Assembly: GCA_000964245.1 (NCBI GenBank)
Contig: LANB01000001.1
Coordinates: forward strand, 475,501-539,500
Origin: Cellvibrionaceae bacterium 1162T.S.0a.05
GTDB lineage: Bacteria > Pseudomonadota > Gammaproteobacteria > Pseudomonadales > Cellvibrionaceae
Length of the DNA stretch: 64,000 nt
Reading direction: 5' to 3'
This document shows, piece by piece, positions 29,838 to 38,038 of the stretch. Position 1 is the first letter of the stretch, and each line of letters opens with the position of its first letter. The notes beneath the pieces are model-generated. The model made no database searches. It was not told the origin of the DNA and saw nothing but the letters and a program-made list of their open reading frames with translations. The position numbers were made by a program, and so were the translations under genes.

Positions 29838-31541
29838 TTACCAATTCTCAGCGTTTTCAGCAGCAAATCCGTATGCATTTGCAAGAATATCGCGTGCTTC
29901 CAGCAAATCATCGATGTAGGCCGCCGCACCACCTTCAAAGGCTTCTCCTGCTTGCGTGTCATCTGCCAGCACCGGCGCATCTCCCATCAGGCTCAGCACC
30001 ATTTTCAAATCGGTGACAGTCACGCCCGACCCGTCAGTGCGGAAAGGAGACAAGGGATTAAATTGCAGGCCAAGCGCAAAGCCCTTCATTTCAGACCAAT
30101 GTTTGGCAAGGTCCGAGAAGTGCGTAAGGTCAACAAATTTACCTTCGCTGTATTCACCCATATCGGCAATGACATCATTGATGTAGTGGACAACGGTTGC
30201 AGCGATACATTTCTCCCAGGTGACTGAGGCACTGAGAATCGCCGCATCCAACCCGGTTTGCTGAGCTGCAGTGAGTTCACCGGCATCGCCTGCGTCCTGC
30301 AGGATTTGTCGACCGGCAATAAAGGCATCAAACGCGGTCTCCGTAAATTGGGTTGCCACTGTTGCACCTGCATCACGTTTTGCACAATTGGTCGCGTTGC
30401 CCAGCATAATTTCACTGCGAACGTCGATGAGGTTATCGCCATTCAAATCGTTGTAACCATTGGCAAAACCAATACGGCCGCTGTCTGCACGTGCTTCGTT
30501 ATCGGTATAACTCGCCGCATTGCGCGCTGCACCGTAATAGCCAAAGGCTTCATCCCAATTATGTTGACCGCCGGTATACGCTTTGTCTTCTTCCAGCGCT
30601 AACATTTCTTCGCTGCCGAAGTCGCTTTGCAAATAATCAGCAGTGCCCTGGGAAAACGTGACTGCACCCAACAGGAATTTTTGAGCCAACTGGCGATAGT
30701 CGTGCCCAAAGGCGCTCAGGGTTGGTTTATCAATCGCGGTATTGTCATTTTCAAGGGTTGCAATTGTCGCTAGCTCGTCCGAGGTCGCCTCTTCTGCAAT
30801 GCGGGTAAAGAAGTACTGTACGAGGTCTTCAGGTGTGCGCACGAGAGTATCGGCGTCGAGCCCCAGGTCCCATCCAAAGAATTCACCGCGAGAACCATCG
30901 GCGCAATCTGCCGCATCCTCTCCGTCAACCAGAAGGTGGAAGCATTTGTCCGCACCTGCGATTTTGCCGTCGAGATTCTTGGCAGTACTGATGGAACCCA
31001 AAGTAAGGTCAGCGGGTGTGTCAGTATTGGTGATTAAGGTGTCGCCATCGGCAATACTGTAGGTAATGGCTGTGCTATCAAGTGCATTGACGGTATCTGT
31101 CGCTGCATCATAGTTTTGGTAGATCAAATTGAATTCTTCACTCACCAGATCGGCAAGCTCACGGACATCACCGCGCTGCAGGTTATTCATTGACACCACC
31201 AGCTCTTCAATCAACATGTGACGCGCCGTTTGACCGGTATAGGAGACGGTATTGTTACCGTCTGCATCGCTAAAGGCATAGGTGGCTTCGCAGACATCAC
31301 CCAGACCATCACCGTCGGCATCATGCTGATCCTCATTTGCCTGATCGCAATTGTCAGCATTGTCACCTACCCCGTCGCTATCGCTATCCGCTGTTTCATT
31401 GGGGTCGTTGGGGAAGGCGTCGAGACTATCCACAACACCATCCGAGTCTGTATCCGGGTCATTGTTTTTGTTGTCGTCACCGCCACAATTCGCCAACGCC
31501 AGGAGACAGGCAAAAACGAGCAGGAGTTTTGAGCTATGCAT
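29838..31541 (-). CDS. DUF4856 lipoprotein with TSP3-type calcium repeats
   Basis: 567 residues. Lipoprotein signal MHSSKLLLVFACLLALANC, then TSP3-like repeats (DTDSDGVVDSLDAFPND, DSDSDGVGDNADNCDQ, DADGDGLGDVCE; about 28-88) likely to bind calcium. The remainder is a helical DUF4856-type domain with its marker GGQHNWDEAFGYYGAARN (about 330). DUF4856 proteins are known next to imelysin and TonB receptors in putative iron systems. First gene of the module with a Fur-like site upstream. Molecular function unknown, probably surface iron capture. Confidence 0.85.
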   Translation of the reverse strand: MHSSKLLLVFACLLALANCGGDDNKNNDPDTDSDGVVDSLDAFPNDPNETADSDSDGVGDNADNCDQANEDQHDADGDGLGDVCEATYAFSDADGNNTVSYTGQTARHMLIEELVVSMNNLQRGDVRELADLVSEEFNLIYQNYDAATDTVNALDSTAITYSIADGDTLITNTDTPADLTLGSISTAKNLDGKIAGADKCFHLLVDGEDAADCADGSRGEFFGWDLGLDADTLVRTPEDLVQYFFTRIAEEATSDELATIATLENDNTAIDKPTLSAFGHDYRQLAQKFLLGAVTFSQGTADYLQSDFGSEEMLALEEDKAYTGGQHNWDEAFGYYGAARNAASYTDNEARADSGRIGFANGYNDLNGDNLIDVRSEIMLGNATNCAKRDAGATVATQFTETAFDAFIAGRQILQDAGDAGELTAAQQTGLDAAILSASVTWEKCIAATVVHYINDVIADMGEYSEGKFVDLTHFSDLAKHWSEMKGFALGLQFNPLSPFRTDGSGVTVTDLKMVLSLMGDAPVLADDTQAGEAFEGGAAAYIDDLLEARDILANAYGFAAENAENW

Positions 31542-31588
31542 GGGGAATTCCTTTGAATATAGAATTGTCTAGCCAAAGGAAAAGCGGA

Positions 31589-31614
31589 AGCGCCTTTCCG
31601 TAAAAGAAGGCGCT
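31589..31614 (-). terminator. Hairpin between the NACHT regulator gene and the iron module
   Basis: Perfect 8-bp stem AGCGCCTT / AAGGCGCT, loop of 10 bases, followed on the minus strand by CCGCTTTTCCTTT. It lies 48 bp before the DUF4856 start, so it is either a weak terminator of the upstream regulator gene or a leader hairpin of the module. Confidence 0.5.
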
Positions 31615-31631
31615 AATGATAATAATTTACA
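31613..31631 (-). promoter_or_regulatory. Candidate Fur box of the iron module
   Basis: The minus strand reads AAATTATTATCATTAGC, matching the ATTATCATTATC half of the Fur consensus at 11 of 12 positions. It lies 72-90 bp upstream of the DUF4856 start. Iron repression of the module is inferred from this and from the gene content. Confidence 0.6.
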
Positions 31632-31696
31632 TTTAGCAAATCAAGCGCAAAAAACAAAACACAATCCCTGTGTTTTCAACGCCAAATGCGCTTCAC

Positions 31697-32983
31697 TTAT
31701 TCAGTTGCTACCAGCAAGCCAGTAGGGACAGGCGATATGATCTTGAAACTGGCGTTCAGTTGGATTTTGCAATGCGCCTGCAATTGAAGCTCCTCGCGGC
31801 AAAACACTGAAAATGAAAAATCGCCCTGAACGCAGCTGAGACTGTTGATTTCGTGCACAAAGGAAGCGAACAATTGCCGTGGCAACTCATCCACCCCCTC
31901 CAGGAATAAAAGCACACGTCTCGATTGGAAAAAACGACCCGCAACGTCATTCGGTAGGTCGTAGCGGTAAGACAATTCATTCTTCAGCCATGTGTAAAGC
32001 CGGTTGCCGGTCCAATGCGCAACATTTAGCACTACCGGCACAGGCGCTTCGCGTTTTGACTTCACCTGCTTAAGCAGTTCAACCAGCAAACGCAGCATAA
32101 GTGTTGTTCTTCCATATTCAGGCTCGCCCTGGATCACGACCCGCCCCCCGGCCTCCCTGAATGTGCTCAGAATATTGTTGATATCTGCAGGTATACGAAT
32201 GCCCTCGCGGTGTGCCCCCTTATTGGGCGTTGTCTCCTTGAGCTGCGGCAATACCTGATCGAGGCCGAGACGCTTGAGTACGCCATTGACCCAAAAATAT
32301 TCAACTTTTGCCGCCAGATAATCAACATAGTTCTCGCAGAGGCTATCCATCCTCTGCCCTTGAGTGTCCGTATTTTTCTCCGCTACAACATACAAATGGG
32401 CTAGCACCCTTGCATCATTGGCAAGAAGGCTGTGCTCTTCTGCCGAGCCTGACACACTCATTTGTTGTTGAATCAAATTTTGCAAATGCACCGCAAATTT
32501 TCCGCGACAATCTGCCAACCAACCATTGATGACTGGGTCCTTGTTATCCAGACCCTCGAAAAGGCGGTGCTTACAGGCGATTGAAAGGGCTTGTCGCTTT
32601 GAAGAATCAAGCTGCTCGCTGTTAAGTAAAGCGCGTAAATCGCAGCCAACCCCGTCGTGCAATTTCACTCGATGACGACTGACAAGTAAGAGCCTCGGCC
32701 AGGCCTCTCCGACACTGGACTTTAATCTGGAGAGCGCTTGTCGCAAGGACGTCAATGCGTGCTCATCGGCGTGTCGACTCCACAATAACCGCGCAAGCTC
32801 ACGACGACTCATCTCGCCGCGAAAAGCCAATGCAGCGAGAAGAACACGGGTTTTTTTTGAACTGATGGATATCACCTGACCGGCTTCGTTCCGTAAACAG
32901 AACTGGCCAAAGACCTGAAGGGAAAGTCTTTTTTCAGAACTAACTAACTGCAAAAACTGATTATTGGTGTGGTGGATACTCAT
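31697..32983 (-). CDS. Winged-helix (SARP-type) regulator fused to a short NACHT-like NTPase
   Basis: 428 residues. The N-terminus (about 18-115) is an OmpR/SARP-like winged-helix DNA-binding domain: SLQVFGQFCL, KTRVLLAALAF, RRELARLLWSRHADEHALTSLRQALSRLK. The middle (115-255) is helical. A NACHT/STAND-like NTPase starts near 277 with Walker A GEPEYGRTTL, in which the catalytic Lys is replaced by Arg, and Walker B VLLFLEGVDELP (about 360). The protein ends about 60 residues later, without the arginine-sensor, winged-helix and repeat-sensor parts found in full-length NACHT regulators. It could be a naturally short regulator or a decayed STAND protein; the intact frame favours the former. Upstream of, and on the same strand as, the iron module. 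Confidence 0.75.
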   Translation of the reverse strand: MSIHHTNNQFLQLVSSEKRLSLQVFGQFCLRNEAGQVISISSKKTRVLLAALAFRGEMSRRELARLLWSRHADEHALTSLRQALSRLKSSVGEAWPRLLLVSRHRVKLHDGVGCDLRALLNSEQLDSSKRQALSIACKHRLFEGLDNKDPVINGWLADCRGKFAVHLQNLIQQQMSVSGSAEEHSLLANDARVLAHLYVVAEKNTDTQGQRMDSLCENYVDYLAAKVEYFWVNGVLKRLGLDQVLPQLKETTPNKGAHREGIRIPADINNILSTFREAGGRVVIQGEPEYGRTTLMLRLLVELLKQVKSKREAPVPVVLNVAHWTGNRLYTWLKNELSYRYDLPNDVAGRFFQSRRVLLFLEGVDELPRQLFASFVHEINSLSCVQGDFSFSVFCREELQLQAHCKIQLNASFKIISPVPTGLLVATE

Positions 32984-33142
32984 AATGGGTGCCTTCCCTG
33001 ATATTTTGTTTTTTTATTTGTATTCAATATTTGGTGTGTGTCGGTGCTTAAGCACCGATGAGGGAAAATAAGGCTCAAGGCGACTTTTTGTCGTCTCTTC
33101 GTGTAGGGAAGTACCTTTTTATTGGGGTGCCTGTGACTGCGA

Positions 33143-34366
33143 TCACAGCATGTCACGCTGGAGATCTCGCCGATACTGTGCGGGCGTTAAACCGGTATTT
33201 TTCTTGAACGCGCCGTAAAAGGCCGATTTGGAATTGAACGCCGCTTCCAGGGCAATATCGAGAATCGTTTTGCAATTCTCTTCCGCCATCAAGCTCTGCG
33301 CATATTTGACCCGATAACCATTTACAAAATCGAAGAAGCTGGTCTCTAACTGCCCGTTAATCACTTGCGACAGGTGATTGGACGAACTCCCTGTTAGTTC
33401 CGCCAGGCGCCCGAGATTCAGGTCACTTTCCAGATAGGGCTTATGAATGTCCATCACCTCAAGCAAACGCGCGTGTATCTTTTCAGCCTTCTCCGGGCTC
33501 AGCGCGGATTTCTGATATTTCTCCTTTTCTTTGTCCGCTTCGCCACCACTTTCGGTGACAATCGTTTCAAACTCTTGTTCCTGTAACAGTGCTGGCTGAT
33601 AAATTCTTGTCTGGAGTAGCCCCATCACCCCGGAATAAAACACCACCACCGCAAAAAAAACGTCGGTAATCTTAAACATGAGTTCAATAAGGTAGTCCGT
33701 TTGCGCTTCATCTCCCGAGCCAAAAAAAGGCAGCAGAATATATAAAATCAAGGTGGCAAGCAGAAAACACATGGATACCAGAATCACATTGCGCGCCCAC
33801 GCAAGTTCAATATTTTCGCGATAGGAGAAAAAGTGCCGAATATTGCGCGTATGTTTGAGCAGCATGTACAGCGATAAACCCACTGCAGTGAATAAATAAA
33901 TTTGCGCCATTACCACGTAGATACGAAAACTTACGAGAAGAACCCGCGGCATGTCCATATTGATATAGGTATTCGAGACCAGGGCAACTTTCTGCTCGAC
34001 CGTCGCAAAGTGCGTGGGCAACTGCATAGCCCAGGCAAAAATTAAGGGAACGATCAGCCACTTCCAGGGGGGGCGCGTTTCGACATAGGTCATGGTGCGA
34101 ACGTACAAGAAAAGTGCGGGCGGAATGACAATCCCCAGAAAAAGTACGATACTTGTGTAGGCGGGAAAGTATTCGATATAGCCCGTTCCCCAAAGAAAGC
34201 GATGAATTGGCATCAAGCCAAGAATCGCGAGCAAAACGGCCAGATAGCGATTCGCAAGGTGATTCCTGTCACCCAGGGTGAGCAGCGCCAACGCAAACAA
34301 TAGGCCTTGCGCTCCACTCATCAGTTTAAGCGCATCAAACAGGGCTATCGTATTGGCGCTCACCAT
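33143..34366 (-). CDS. Membrane-bound AraC-family transcriptional regulator
   Basis: 407 residues. Residues about 10-240 form seven hydrophobic segments, followed by a charged linker and a C-terminal AraC-type double helix-turn-helix (about 300-405: LNLGRLAELTGSSSNHLSQVING, ILDIALEAAFNSKSAFYGAFKKNTGLTPAQYRRD). DNA-binding regulators held in the inner membrane by a 7-TM sensor are known in gammaproteobacteria and Bacteroidetes. It starts 14 bp after the stop of the solute-binding-like gene, so it is in the same operon and may respond to a ligand passed by it. Confidence 0.9.
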   Translation of the reverse strand: MVSANTIALFDALKLMSGAQGLLFALALLTLGDRNHLANRYLAVLLAILGLMPIHRFLWGTGYIEYFPAYTSIVLFLGIVIPPALFLYVRTMTYVETRPPWKWLIVPLIFAWAMQLPTHFATVEQKVALVSNTYINMDMPRVLLVSFRIYVVMAQIYLFTAVGLSLYMLLKHTRNIRHFFSYRENIELAWARNVILVSMCFLLATLILYILLPFFGSGDEAQTDYLIELMFKITDVFFAVVVFYSGVMGLLQTRIYQPALLQEQEFETIVTESGGEADKEKEKYQKSALSPEKAEKIHARLLEVMDIHKPYLESDLNLGRLAELTGSSSNHLSQVINGQLETSFFDFVNGYRVKYAQSLMAEENCKTILDIALEAAFNSKSAFYGAFKKNTGLTPAQYRRDLQRDML

Positions 34367-34380
34367 GCTTCCCCGAAGTG

Positions 34381-35316
34381 TTAGTCAGCGGCGCTAAATT
34401 GACTCGCGCGCAACCACAAGCGTCTATCAGCCAGGGGCATGCTTGATTCGAGTTCGGGATTCCCTATCTCGATGATTTGTCGCTTATCAAGCTGAAGCGC
34501 TTGTAAATCCTCACCGAAATAGCGCGCAAATACGGCATCAAAACTGCCGTCGTCCAATGCAATACTCAACCCCTTTTCCAAGGCTCCGGCCAAGCGCTCA
34601 CCCCTCTTGCGAACAAAGAAATAATAGGCTGCAGGGTATTTTATAATTACGCTTTTCTCTACTACCAATTCCTTTGCGATATCCAACTGACTCTCCCTCC
34701 TGATCTCAATAACTGAACGCGGAAAGTAATCGATCCGCTTGATCGACGTTAGCTTGAACATCCCCTCCCAACTTGTAATCACCTCTACTCGCAAGCCGTT
34801 GGCACGCAGAATTTTCAGATCCGGCCAGTCCTGCGCCTGCGCAGCAACAAGCTTCGACAAATCTTCTACATTCCGCACCTCAGAGAACAAAACCTGATTT
34901 TCCGGGCGGATGAAAAATGCTCGCCAGCCTATGGCGCCATTGTAGAGTGGCACTTTGATTGGCCTTAGCAGCCTTTCCTTTTCTCTACTGGTGTGCAGCC
35001 AATGTACGTCATAATTACCATTGTGGAGAAAGAGAACACTGCGTTTCTCGTTATAAGATGGCAAGCCCTCGGGCAAAAGTTCAAATTTAACGCCACTTTT
35101 TTCCATAGCCAGCTTGAGTATTTCCTGAAAATACTTGTCTCGCTGAGAGTAATAGGGGTGGTGTATGTCGGGATAACGTATCGTCAGTGCCGAAATTTCC
35201 GGCCCCTCTTCTGCTGATACCGCAGAGTTGAAACACAAAAACGACGCCAATAGCAAGAGCGCAAACCACCAAACCTGCCGCCCCACCTTTACGCAAGCAG
35301 CATCTACATCATGCAT
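34381..35316 (-). CDS. Periplasmic solute-binding-protein-like sensor (SBP family 3-like)
   Basis: 311 residues from the ATG at 35316, 8 bp after the hydrolase stop and preceded by GAGG; an upstream in-frame start would overlap the hydrolase. The signal segment is WWFALLLLASFLCFNSAVSA. The mature protein has the two-lobe pattern of family 3 solute-binding proteins (ISALTIRYPDI, DVHWLHTSREKERLLRPIKVPLYNGAIGWRAFFI, AYYFFVRKRGERLAGALEKGLSIALDDGSFDAVFARYFGE). No ABC permease is nearby, so sensing rather than transport is likely. Context: alpha/beta hydrolase, then this gene, then the membrane AraC regulator. Confidence 0.75.
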   Translation of the reverse strand: MHDVDAACVKVGRQVWWFALLLLASFLCFNSAVSAEEGPEISALTIRYPDIHHPYYSQRDKYFQEILKLAMEKSGVKFELLPEGLPSYNEKRSVLFLHNGNYDVHWLHTSREKERLLRPIKVPLYNGAIGWRAFFIRPENQVLFSEVRNVEDLSKLVAAQAQDWPDLKILRANGLRVEVITSWEGMFKLTSIKRIDYFPRSVIEIRRESQLDIAKELVVEKSVIIKYPAAYYFFVRKRGERLAGALEKGLSIALDDGSFDAVFARYFGEDLQALQLDKRQIIEIGNPELESSMPLADRRLWLRASQFSAAD

Positions 35317-35324
35317 TATCAGTT

Positions 35325-36302
35325 TTATTCCTCTACATATCCCCGCTCTATTTGCGCCAGTATCTGCAGCCAATTCTCACGCCAGCAACAGCTGTGCGTA
35401 AAGCCCGAAAACAAGCGCAAACGATGCTCAGGGAGCGAATAGATTTTCGCTCCCAGTCGCGGTGGAATATTCGTATCTTTTTCCCCAACCAGGTGCATAT
35501 AGCGAACACTTTCGGGCAATGCGCGTCGGGCCGGGTTTATGGATTGGTTCAGGGGCTCATAATCGTGAAAAGTGGTCCAGGCATCAATATCCAGATTACC
35601 CGCAACAGTGACAATTTCTCTCACTTGCGGCAGCTCCTCTGCCAGCAACAAGGCCAGGGTCCCACCGCCGCTGTAGCCAATCAAGCGAATATCGACCAGA
35701 CCATATTCTGCAATGACCCACTCTATAGCCTCCCTCACAGTTGTCACAACCTCAGACGAATAACGCCCCGTCGTCCAAAGCCCCGGATGACAATTCTCAT
35801 CACGCTGGTGATAACACGGCCGCGTAATATAGAAAGCCGCTTTTTGCTCCACTTGCATGAGGTCCAGCGCCAGTGGATACAAAGGTGTGGGATCTGCACT
35901 GACTTTAGTTCGGTTTATATAAGGGCGACCGTCGCCTTCCAGGTAAATATTCACAAGACCTGCATTTGTAAACGTTTTCCCGTTAAAAATCACGAAACTT
36001 TTGTGCTTTTTATCCGTAAAATTTGTTACATTCGCGCCATCTGTCAAAGCAGCAAAATCGGGCAGAAAGGTGTGCATGCAGGAGGATAGTGCAAGGACGG
36101 CTGCTGAAATCAACGCAACCACCCAGGGTGGCTTAGGCAATTTGTTTTGCCGTTTACACGCTGTAAACCGTAAAAATAATTGTCTGCAGATTCGCTGTCT
36201 TCTCACCGGTCTGATCACGCGACAAAACTCCGCGCGTGACTTTGACCGTATCGATGAATTGAAGAACAATACATCGGTCATCTCCTCACTGCCTGTGACC
36301 AA
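35325..36302 (-). CDS. Alpha/beta-hydrolase lipoprotein
   Basis: 325 residues as the longest frame. A hydrophobic stretch with lipobox (WVVALISAAVLALSSC, Cys75) lies unusually far inside, so the true start may be a later non-ATG codon such as TTG near 36140, which would give a normal lipoprotein signal. The hydrolase core shows the nucleophile elbow GYSGGG (Ser), a later Asp in VGEKDTNIPP and the His in FSGFTHSCCW. It is probably an envelope serine esterase or lipase; substrate unknown. First gene of the hydrolase, binding protein, AraC set and divergent from the caspase operon. Confidence 0.75.
   Translation of the reverse strand: MVTGSEEMTDVLFFNSSIRSKSRAEFCRVIRPVRRQRICRQLFLRFTACKRQNKLPKPPWVVALISAAVLALSSCMHTFLPDFAALTDGANVTNFTDKKHKSFVIFNGKTFTNAGLVNIYLEGDGRPYINRTKVSADPTPLYPLALDLMQVEQKAAFYITRPCYHQRDENCHPGLWTTGRYSSEVVTTVREAIEWVIAEYGLVDIRLIGYSGGGTLALLLAEELPQVREIVTVAGNLDIDAWTTFHDYEPLNQSINPARRALPESVRYMHLVGEKDTNIPPRLGAKIYSLPEHRLRLFSGFTHSCCWRENWLQILAQIERGYVEE
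36152..36168. promoter_or_regulatory. Operator-like palindrome
   Basis: GTTTACACGCTGTAAAC: perfect 6-bp arms around 5 bases. It falls within the annotated 5' end of the hydrolase gene. If that gene really starts near 36140 the palindrome would sit immediately upstream, between the two divergent operons. Confidence 0.4.
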
Positions 36303-36334
36303 TAATTAAATGAATAAATCGTCGGGAAGACACT

Positions 36335-38026
36335 ATGTTTTATCGAGAGCACGCGCCTACATCCCTCATCGGATCTATCGTAATTATATTCACGTTAAGC
36401 CTTGGCTTGGGTGCTTGCAACTCGCAAGCAACCAAAAGTCAAACTAACGCGCTTAATCAATCCAGCAATCAGTCTAGTAAAAACCCGGCTGGCCATGCCG
36501 CTGTCGAAGATCTTCAGGTTGTCGACTGTTTGCTCCCCGGCCAGGTACGTCGCCTCGGGCAGGGTACTTATCTCACACCTGGTCGCCCTGTACTCACAAC
36601 TGCGGCTGACTGCCGTATTCGCGGCGGCCAATATACAGAATTTGATCGCGCCGACTACAAAACAGCGCTCAAAATCTGGATGCCTGCTGCAGAGAGTGGT
36701 GATGCCGAAGCACAAGCAAATGTCGGTGAAATTTTTGAGCGCGGCCTCGGCTCCGAACCCAACTACGAGGCAGCAATCATTTGGTACAAGAAGGCCGCTG
36801 CGCAAGGCAACAGTCGCGCACAATTTAATTTAGGTACGCTTTACGAACAAGGCCTGGGTGTACAAGAGGATAAATTGTTGGCTCTCAACCTCTACCGTCA
36901 GGCCTGGGGCATGGAAGAAGATAATTTAATGTTCCAATCCGCTGCGCAAGCCCAACAGGAAGCGTTGAGAAAAAAACTGACTGACGATATTGCACAAAAG
37001 GATTCACAAATTAATTTGCTTAATCGCCAATTGAACGATCTTGAAGGCAAAATTCAAAATGAAACCCAATTGGCAGAAGCGACTGCACGTAAACAAGCCG
37101 AAGACGAAGTAAACCAACTGAAGGCCTGGATCGAACGCCTCGAAAACGAACGCCTTGTTGCATACAACGAAGTCGACCAGTTACCCCGTTATCGCCAGCC
37201 GGATGCCCCCCCTACTTTGCGCGTAAAAACTGCCGGAAGCGCTAAAAGTTTGAATATCCGCGATATGAATTTTGGTAAATACTACGCGCTCGTTATCGGC
37301 AACCAGAATTACGACGTTATCGATGATCTCGCCACGCCCTACTCTGACGCTCAACGCGCAAAAGATATCCTCGAAGGGCAATACGGCTTCAACGTCACGG
37401 TCCTCCTTGATGCCGATGCCGCCGCAACCATGCGTGCAATCAATGAACTCAATGATCAACTCGGCGAAAACGATAACTTACTGATTTATTATGCCGGACA
37501 CGGCAGCCGCATCCGCAGCGGTGAATATGAAGCCGGCTACTGGCTGCCGGTTAACGCCAACCCTCCACCCGACGATACCTTCTGGGTTTCCAATGAATTT
37601 GTGACTCGCCATCTTGCGCGTTTGAAAGCCAAACGCGTCATGGTTGTTGCCGACTCCTGTTTCGCAGGTCTGCTTTCTAACGCACCGGGCTTCTTGTTAA
37701 TGGGAAATGAAACCAATTACTCGGAGGACTACGTACGCTACAAGCTGGCAAAAAAGTCGCGGTTACTGTTGTCCTCGGGCGGCGACCAACCAGTATTGGA
37801 TAATGCTGACTCTCGCGGCCATTCCGTTTTTGCCAGTGCCTTTCTCGACGCTCTGGAAAATGCGGGTGAAATTACTTCAGGCCCGGAGTTGTACTTAAAA
37901 GTCCACAGCACAGTTATTGAAAAGGCTAAAAAATACGGTGTCGAACAAGAACCCGAATTTAAAGTGATCAAGGGTGCGGGCCACGAAGTCGGCGACTTCT
38001 TCTTTGTCCGTCAGACACAATCCTGA
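36335..38026 (+). CDS. Caspase-like (C14) protease lipoprotein with Sel1 repeats
   Basis: 563 residues. Lipoprotein signal with Cys near 28 (LGLGACNSQ). A Cys-containing segment with VDCLLPGQVRRLG follows, then Sel1-like repeats (AESGDAEAQANVGEIFERG, AAQGNSRAQFNLGTLYEQG; about 108-190), a coiled coil (about 215-275), and a caspase/metacaspase domain (about 310-555). The catalytic dyad is visible: His near 389 in YYAGHGSR and Cys near 440 in VVADSCFAG. GGAAG-like spacing (GGGAAG) precedes the ATG. The next gene begins 12 bp after the stop. Caspase-like proteases are usually cytoplasmic; a lipid-anchored one with Sel1 repeats in an operon with an outer-membrane barrel is unusual. Confidence 0.9.
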   Translation: MFYREHAPTSLIGSIVIIFTLSLGLGACNSQATKSQTNALNQSSNQSSKNPAGHAAVEDLQVVDCLLPGQVRRLGQGTYLTPGRPVLTTAADCRIRGGQYTEFDRADYKTALKIWMPAAESGDAEAQANVGEIFERGLGSEPNYEAAIIWYKKAAAQGNSRAQFNLGTLYEQGLGVQEDKLLALNLYRQAWGMEEDNLMFQSAAQAQQEALRKKLTDDIAQKDSQINLLNRQLNDLEGKIQNETQLAEATARKQAEDEVNQLKAWIERLENERLVAYNEVDQLPRYRQPDAPPTLRVKTAGSAKSLNIRDMNFGKYYALVIGNQNYDVIDDLATPYSDAQRAKDILEGQYGFNVTVLLDADAAATMRAINELNDQLGENDNLLIYYAGHGSRIRSGEYEAGYWLPVNANPPPDDTFWVSNEFVTRHLARLKAKRVMVVADSCFAGLLSNAPGFLLMGNETNYSEDYVRYKLAKKSRLLLSSGGDQPVLDNADSRGHSVFASAFLDALENAGEITSGPELYLKVHSTVIEKAKKYGVEQEPEFKVIKGAGHEVGDFFFVRQTQS

Positions 38027-38038
38027 GGCCATTAAGCG

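Noticed and set aside
30258-31532. Plus-strand open frames antisense to the DUF4856 gene
   Set aside because: Shadow frames; the minus-strand gene has a lipoprotein signal, calcium repeats and a DUF4856 marker.
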